55,329 bases of DNA, taken from assembly GCA_045539595.1 (NCBI GenBank), contig JAZQFQ010000045.1, positions 1 through 55,329 on the forward strand. Direction: 5' to 3'. Position numbers and translations under genes: made by a program. The notes beneath the pieces were generated by a model. That model was given only the letters and a program-made list of their open reading frames with translations, made no database searches and was not told where the DNA came from. The stretch comes from SIG701 sp045539595 (lineage in GTDB: Bacteria; Bacillota; Clostridia; Oscillospirales; CAG-272). Below, piece after piece: positions 9,178-18,100 of this stretch. Within the stretch, counting starts at the first letter, position 1. The number at the start of each line of letters is the position of its first letter.

Positions 9178-12100
9178 TTACCAGGTAAGCGCTTTGTACA
9201 TCTCATGTCCCGTCTGGCTGCGCGCCACAAGCAACAGATCGGCGGCGTTCAGTTTGCCGTTATTGTTGACATCGGCGGCAAACTGCTGCCATGCATCCAA
9301 TGGCTTGTAAGACGCATGCGCTTTGGGCTTCAGACCGTTCGACAGGATATCCATATCGTCCGCATCCACATCACCGTCCTGATCCAGATCGGCAACGGCT
9401 ACCAGCAGCACCTCTTCCACATCCGCGGGAGCGATAAAGCGGTAGCAATTCTCAGAAACCTTGATTGCCGGGAGCGCCTTGTACTTACCATTCACCAGAT
9501 AGCCGACTCTGCAAGCCGTATCGTGTGTCACGGTGACCGTCTGTCCGCTTACGGTGTACTGGATCTGGCCCATGGCAACCACCTTTACTCGCTTCGCGCC
9601 GCATCCGCAGGCGTCGTTTTCAAAGGTGTGCGGGGTCGCAGCAAATGTTTCACCGCAAATCGAGCAGATGCTCCAGTGATTGGTTTCATCATATCCGTAG
9701 GAATCGTGGGTGTGTCCGTCTGCGCACGGCTCCGTCTCCAGATAACTTACCGTGATGGGAGACAGGCCTGTTACGTAGAAGCGAATACATTCCTGTCCAT
9801 CCACTACAATCTCATCCACCTCGGGGTACTCCATTTCGCCCGCGGTGTTGCCGAATGCACCGGATGTAAACATATGCGCTACATAGTAGGTATAACGTGA
9901 GTGTTTTGTTCCCTCGGGAACAGGAAGAATAATCTCAATTTTACCGTCATCGGGGAAGTGCTCCTCGTCAGCCTTTTGCCATGTTTCGCCGTCGGTGGAG
10001 TATTGCAGGGTCACATCCATGAGTTGGGTCTGTACATCCTTTACGGATACCAGATCGTTGTCCCGGATGGATTCTGTGATTACCTCCGCAATGACAGCAT
10101 CGGACATTGCGTCAGCCAGTTTTTCAACAGTATTATAATTGGGATTGGTTTTAATCGTTTCGGGGATGGTGCTGTCGGTGAACTCTTCTGTTTCCACTTG
10201 GGACAGCAGCTGCGGAATCACGATGGTATCGCGGCTGAGTTCCTCACCACACTCGGAGCAGTAGACCACCGAGTCGTAGGATCCTGCTTCGGCAACGGTG
10301 GCGGGATTCTCGTTCTCGCGAACGGGCGTGCCGCCGGTGCATTGTGTCAGCACCTCGCTGCTTCCGCAGTAATCGCAGATGTGATCGCCGTCACCGGTCA
10401 TATCGGAGCAAGCCTCCATTATCTCGCCGCATCCGTAATCACACAGGTGATCGTTGTCCGTTGCGCTGTCAGCGTGAGTTCCGATGGATTCGGAGCATCC
10501 GTAATCACAGATGTGATCGGTGTTGTCGTCGGCGTGGGTGCCGATATTGGTCTTACCGCATTCATTATCACAAACGTGGTCGGTGTTGGCATCTGCGTGG
10601 CCCGTTGCGGGAATAACCCAGGAGTTTTTCTCGACTTCCTGTGTTGCGGCAGCATCGGAATAATATTTCGCACACACATAACATCTGTAATACTCACTTT
10701 GGCCGGGGGCAGTACAGGTAGCCGCAATGAACGGGAAGTGAAGGAAGTTATCCTTACAATAGGTAACCACTTCGCCGCAGTAATCGCAGGTATGCTTACC
10801 GCTGCCCTGCTCGTGATCGCCGTGGAACGCATCACATCCGTAATCACAGGCGTGATCGTAGTCGGTGTCCTCGCAGGTGCCGATGGATTCAGCGCATCCG
10901 TAGTCGCAGGCGTGATCATGGTCGGTATCCTCGTGGGTACCGAAATACTGATCGCATCCGTTGTCGCACGCATGATCCTTATCGGCGTCCACACACTCTT
11001 CCAGCACAGCGCCGCATCCGTGGTCACAGACGTGATCCGCATCGTCCGCGCTGTCCGCGTGATCGCCGATGGCTGCGGAGCATCCGTAGTCGCAGGCGTG
11101 ATCGTAGTTGGTATCCACATGTTCGCCGAAATACTTGTCGCAGCCGTAATCACAGTCGTGATCGTGGTCGGTATCTTCGCAGGTGCCGATGGATTCAGCA
11201 CATCCATAATCACAATTGTGATCGTGGTCGGTATCCTCGTGGGTGCCGTAGTACTTGTCACAGCCGTAATCACAGTCGTGATCGTGGTCGGTATCCTCGC
11301 AGGTGCCGAGGGCTACCTTACATCCGTAATCACAGGCGTGGTCGCTGTCGGTATCCTCGTGGGTACCGAAATACTTATCACAGCCATAATCACAGTCGTG
11401 ATCGCGGTCGGTGTCTTCGCAGGTGCCGATGGATTCCTTGCATCCGTAATCGCAGGCATGATCCTTATTTTTGTCCACGTGTTCGCCGAAATACTTGTCG
11501 CAGCCGTTATCGCACGCATGATCCTTATCGGCGTCCACACACTCTTCCAGCACAGCACCGCATCCGTAATCGCAAACGTGATCCTTGTCGGCGGCGCTGT
11601 CGGCATGGGTACCGATGGCTACGGCACATCCGTAATCACAGGCATGGTCCTTATTGTCATCGATGTGTTCACCGTACTCCTTGTCACATCCGTAATCACA
11701 CTTGTGATCCTTATTGTTGTCCTGGCAGGTGCCGATGGCTGCGTCGCATCCGTAGTCACAGATGTGATTCTTGTCGGTATCTTCATGGGTACCGTAGTTC
11801 TTGCCACATCCGTAATCACACTTGTGATCCTTATTGGTATCTGCGCAGTCGCCGATAGCTACCTTACAGCCGTAATCACACTTGTGGTCAAAGTCGGTAT
11901 CCTCGTGGGTGCCGTAGGCCTTATCGCATCCGTAATCGCAGACGTGATCCAGATCCGCATCCTCGCAAGCACCGATGGATTCAGCGCATCCATACTCACA
12001 AGCATGGTCGTTATCGGTATCCTCATGGGTGCCGTAGTTTTTGCCGCATCCGTAATCACAGTCGTGATCAAAGTCGGCGTCCTCGCAGGTGCCGATGGAT

Positions 12101-15100
12101 TCCTTGCATCCGTAATCGCACTTGTGATCCTTGTTGTCGTCCTTGTGATCGCCCTGTTTTACATCACAGCCGTTGTCACAAGCATGGTTTTTATCATCAT
12201 CCTTGTGGCCGAGAGCCGCATGGAGTTCCGCGCCACACTCGGTACAGATCTGCGGTGTTGTACAGGTAGCTGCTGCACCGGCTGTATGACCCTCGATGTT
12301 TTCCTTACCGCAGTAGTCACAGTTATGATCGTTGTCATCGCTGTCCGCACACTGGCTCAGAGTAGCACCGCACTCGTCACACTTGTGATCCTTCGGATTG
12401 GTGTCGTAGCAGTCCTCGATCTTCTTACCGCAGTAGTCACAGTTATGATTTGCGTCCTCGCTGTCAGAGCACTTGCTCAGCTCGGTGCCGCACTCGTCAC
12501 AGATGTGATCCTTCGGGGTAGTATCGCTGCACGCTTCCATCACAGTACCGCAATAATCGCAGTTGTGATCGTGATCGTCCGCACCGTTGGAATCGGCGTG
12601 CGTACCGTAGTACTTGCCGCATCCGTAATCACAATAGTGATCCTTGTTGCCGTCTGCGCAGGTGCCGATGGCTTTCTTACATCCGTAATCACACTTGTGA
12701 TTCTTGTCGGTATCTTCGTGGGTGCCGTAGGCCTTGTCGCAGCCGTAATCACAGTCGTGATCGTGGTCGCTGTCCGCGCAGGTGCCGATGGCTTCCGTGC
12801 ATCCGTAATCACACTTGTGATCCTTGTCGGTATCCTCATGCTTGCCCTGGTACACGCCGCATCCGTTGTCACAGACGTGATCCTTGTTCACGTCCTTATG
12901 GCCGAGGGCAGAAACCACATCGTCGGTGTAGGTATGAGTGCAGTTACAGGTATAGGTGGTATAGCCGTCCGCCTCACAGGTGGGATCGGTCACAACCGCC
13001 TTATAATCGTGGTCGGTGACATTTTCCTTACCGCAGACGTCACAGTCATGATCCGTATCAGTAGTTGCATCGGAACAGTCTTCCAGAACCGCCTTACAAC
13101 CGTAATCACATACATGATCCTTATCTTCTGCGCTGTCGGCGTGGGTGCCCTGGTACACATCGCATCCGTTTTCACAGACATGATCCGTATTCTCGTCCTT
13201 ATGGCCGAGAGCGGGAATATCCACCTGCGGTGTAAGCACCGCAGGACATACGGAACAATGTGCACCTTCCGTTTTACCGGGTTCGGTACAGGTAGGCGCC
13301 ACTGCCGGATCGATTACCGGCGTGTGCCCCGCTTTGGGAATCACAATGCTGACAAGAATGTTCTGCTCTGCATCGAAATACACGCCGCACGCAGTGCAGT
13401 GGTAATGTCCCTTGGTTCCATCCTCGGTGCATTTTGCGGGTACTTCCGCAATCCATTCACCGTAAGCGTGGCCTTTCGCCTCAACCGCTTCGGTGTAGGT
13501 GTGGCTTGCATCATTCTGACAGGTGAATGTCTTGATGCCCGGCTCGGTACAGGTGGGAGGAGTGGTTATCACACCGGCATCGTAGGCATGGCCTTTTGCC
13601 GGAATGACCAGATCGACAAGAGGATTCTTATCGTCATCGAAGTCAGCACCACACGCATCACAGTGGTAGTGAGCCTTGACACCGTTCACCGTACAGGTGG
13701 CGGGAACTTCCGTGATCCATGTACCGTAGGTATGGCCCTTAGCCGACACAGGCTCGGTATAGGTATGACTTGCATCATTCTGACAGGTGAACGTCTTGAC
13801 ACCCGGCTCGGTACAGGTGGGATCTTGTGTAATCTCACCAACGTAGTCATGGCCCGAGGCCGGAATAACAAGAGATGTCAATGCTTTTTGATTACTGTCA
13901 AAGATTCCGCCGCACATGGTACACTGGAAATATCCCAGTCTTCCGGGATTCTCACAGGTAGCAGGAATTGGCTCGCTCCATGTGCCTTGGTGAGCCACAA
14001 TGGGAAGTTCGGTCGGCTGTTCGGGGATGTGACCGCACGCGGTACACTTCGGGTACTCCGTAAGACCCGTTGCAGTACATGTGGCGGCTTTGCCCGGGAT
14101 GGTTTCATACTTATGATTATCCTCGGTGCACAAAACCTTCTTACATGTCTCTACATCACATACGTTGTCTTTATTCTCGTCCTTATGTCCGGTAGCCGGC
14201 AGAGCCTTCGTATACTCATGCTGGCAATCCACGCAGGTGTAGGTGGCAAGACCATCCTCCGTACATGTGGGCGCGGGATCAATCACTTTGGTGACGGTTG
14301 TATGGTAACACTTTTCTACAACGTATCTGCCCGCATTCTGAGATACCTTGTATTCCGGAGCCAGATATTCGCTGATATCGGTGGAATAGGTGCCGCCGTA
14401 AATGGTGGCCACATCCTCCGCCGCAAATATGTCACTGGAGGGATACTCGGCATCGTTGCCGGTAACCGTAAAGTTACCGCCATTCACCGTCAATGTGCCC
14501 TTAAATCCATCCACGTTGCAGTAAACGGATTCAAACGTACCGCCGTTGATGGTGGTGGTTCCCCAGCTGCCGATGAGATATTCATCCTCAGAGGTTGTGA
14601 ACTTACCGCCGTCAATCACCAGCGTGCCCGTTTGCCTTACGCCGATGCCGTACATATTGGCAAAGTTGAATTCGCCGCCCTTGATGGTGAGGTTTCCTTT
14701 CACCACCAATGCGTAATTTTCCGCATCGAGATACTGAACATCCAGTTTCTTTCCGGTCAGATCCCAGGTGACATCTCCCTCGATGACGATCTTGGTCAGT
14801 GCCACGATGGTATCGCCGGTCTGCGCAGCCTCCATGGCCGCATCCAGCGTTTCGTAACTGGTCTCACCGATCTTCGCGGCCCGTGTATATTCACAGCCGT
14901 TCGTACATACCGTACCCAGTTCCTCAAATGCGTGTCCCGTTGCGGGCGTGATCCAGGAATCCTTTGCGATCGCCTGAGTCGCATCTGCGTCGGAGTAGTA
15001 CATGCCGCACACAGAACAGGTGTAGTATGCGTGGTTACCGGCGGTGGTACAGTCAGCGGAAATCTCGGATGTAAGGCTCAAAGAATCCTTACAATGGGTA

Positions 15101-18100
15101 ACCGGCTGAGAACAGTAATCACAGGTGTGCTTACCGCTGGCTGCCTCGTGGGTTCCCATGTTCACCTCGCCGCATTCGCGGTCACACTTGTGATCCTTCG
15201 GGCTCACGTCGATGTGGCCAAGGGCTTCGCCCGTGGTTACACCGCAATCCGTACAGGTGGCCGGAGCCGTACAGGTAGCATCGCTGTAGGTGTGGACGCT
15301 TACGTTGGTTCTGCCGCAATCATCACAGTTGTGATTGCCATCAGCAGGAGCATCCGTATGCGCCTCTGCTGTAAATACCGCGTAGTAGGTGACCGTCTTG
15401 GTTACCGCGGGAAGCGTTGCCATCACTTCTCCGTCCGCACTGGCAGCCCAGCCGGCGAAGGTGTAGTGACAATTTGCATCATGCTCCTTGGCAGGTGTTT
15501 TGCCGTCAAACGCAGGAGTCATTCCGTAGGAAAGTCCCTCGTCTGTCTCGGCTACCGCACCGTTCACATTCCAGTAAACCGTGTAGGACAATGTATTGCC
15601 GCAGACGCACTTTCCTTCCACATGTTTGTGGGCTTCGCTCGCCTGTGCGAGAGCCTCGCAGCACGCATAATATTTCGCGTGGGTAGCACCTTTATTCGTA
15701 TACTTGAACACGTTCGATACGTGATTGCTGGGATTCTTATCGCCGTAGGATGCCCCGCAAACGGTACACTCCTTCGGCTCCAGACAGGTTGCCTCACCGC
15801 CTGAATGGCCGGTGGACGGGATTTCCTCGCCGCCCTCGGTCTTGCCGCATCCGTTGGCACAAGTCAACACCGCGGTCTTACCGGTTGCCGTACAAGTCGG
15901 AGCAACTGCCTCGGCAGTTTGCTGCATATTGTGACCGGTGGCGGGCTTTTCCACATACGTGGTATGCGTACATCCCTCTCTTTGACAAGTTACATACTCA
16001 TCCCAACCGATCGCCTCGCAGGCAGGAGCTTTTGCGGCCGTTGTTTTGAGATCGTGGTTGTCGGGATCGATGTCGATCGTAAGATCCACTGCCTCGGTCG
16101 TGCAAGCCTCATCGGAGAAGTTCTTGCCGCAGTCGGGGCAGGACCAGTATTCGATAGTTCCCGTTTTCACACAAGTAGCATCGACTTTTTCGTGATGCAC
16201 CTTGTTCTTGTGCGCGATAGCGGGAATCATATCGTGTCCGAAGATCCACTGGTTACAATCGTCACAATGAGTTCCTGCTGTATATCCTACCTCAAGGCAG
16301 GTAGCGGGAGTTTCAGCGTGCGGTTTCTTGTTGCTATGATTGTTTGAGTCGATTCCGATTACAAACGCGCTGGTATCTGCTTTTCCATCGGTGGCGTTTA
16401 TTTCGGCATCACCGGCAAAGTACAGATTGCATCTGGAACACTGCTTATACGCCTCGTTACCGGCAGCAATACAAGTAGCGACCTTAGCAACCGTTATGTT
16501 GCCGAAGGTGTGGCCGAGAGCCTTGACCTCTGTCTGCGCTACGATAACTGCGTCACATACGGAACAGTGTTTACCTTCTGTCAAGCCGGTTTCCGTACAG
16601 GTGGGTGCTTTCGCCGCATCGATCACTTCCGTGTGACCCTTAGCGGGGATTGTTTGCTGTGCCGTGATAATAGTTCCGCAAACAGAACACTTCGTGCCTT
16701 CCGTCAAACCGGTTTCCGTACAGGTGGGCTCCACTGCCGGGATGATTTCTTCGGTGTGGCCCTTGGCAGAGATTACACCATGTCCCGAAATCCACGTTTT
16801 GCAGTCTTCACAGAACACACCCGCTGTGTATCCGTCTTCAAGACAGGTGGCGGATTTTTCAACATGGTCAGTTTTATTTACGTGATTGGCAGAATCCTTT
16901 GCAATCACCAGATTCGTTACAGCTGTCGTACACGCCTCATCGGAGAAGTTGGTTTTACAGTCGGGGCAGGACCAGTATTCAATGGTTCCCGTCGACACAC
17001 AGGTGGCATCCGCTTTTGCGTGATGCTCCTTGTTCTTGTGCGCAATCGCCTGGATTTCTTCCTGCGCTACAAGCACTTCATTACATACGGAACAGTGCTT
17101 GCCTTCCGTCTTACCGGCTGTGGTACAGGTGGCAGCCACTGCCGCATCGATCACTTCGGTGTGGCCGAGAGCAGCTACCTCGGTATCTTTATAAGTATGG
17201 CCGCAGTTACAGGTGTGGGTGGTGTAACCCTTTTCTGTACAAGTGGGAGCTGTGGTTACGGAAGAGTACTTATGAGAGGAAACTTCCTGACCGCAAACAT
17301 CGCAGTTATGGTCGCCATCGGTTTCCGGATCGAAACACGCTTCACCGTTCTCGACCGCACCGCCGCAGTAATCACATACATGGTCTTTATCCGTTGAGGA
17401 ATCGGCGTGAGTTCCGACGTTGCCGCCGCACTCGTCACACTTGTGATCCTTCGGCGTGGTGTCGTAGCAATTTTCGATCGTCTTATTGCAGTAATCACAG
17501 TTATGGTCGGTATCGTCGCCGTCGGAGCACTTGCCCAACTCCGTGCCACACTCGTCACAGATGTGATCCTTCGGGGTGGTGTCGTAACACTCTTCGATTA
17601 TTTCACCGCAGGCGTCACAGTTGTGATTCGTATCGGTGCTGTCCTTATGACCGAGAGCAGCTACCTCTGTCTGTGCCACAAGTACTTCATTACATACGGA
17701 ACAGTGCTTGCCTTCCGTCTTACCGGCTACAGTACAGGTAGGAGCCACTGCCGCATCGATCACTTCGGTGTGGCCGAGAGCAGCTACCTCTGTCTGTGCC
17801 ACAAGCACTTCATTACATACGAAACAGTGCTTGCCTTCCGTCAAACCGGTTGCGGTACAAGTGGGAGCCACTGCCGCATCAATTACTTCCGTATGCGGTA
17901 GTTTAGCAACTTCCACAGTCTTTTCCTGCTTAGTTACCCAATCCACTGCAAATTCAGCAGTATAGACGATGGTACCTGTTTCTGCGCATGTAGCCGGCTT
18001 TGTGACCTTACTCGTTACACTCGCCGGTGCGGTTTCTGTAGTAGCACAATTAGCGCACTTGCGAGTAGCGGTGCAGGAACTATTATCCTCGCTCCAAGTA

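Noticed and set aside
10414..13200. CRISPR array
   Set aside because: The regular ~51-bp repeats are in frame, coding and without unique spacers; no cas gene is present.
9901..15804. Antisense open frame of 1,967 codons opposite the giant repeat gene
   Set aside because: It mirrors the repeat array; its translation is a monotonous Val/Ile/Gly pattern produced by reading the Asp/His/Cys codons backwards. It has no supported start, and the sense strand has signal peptide, domains and dockerin.
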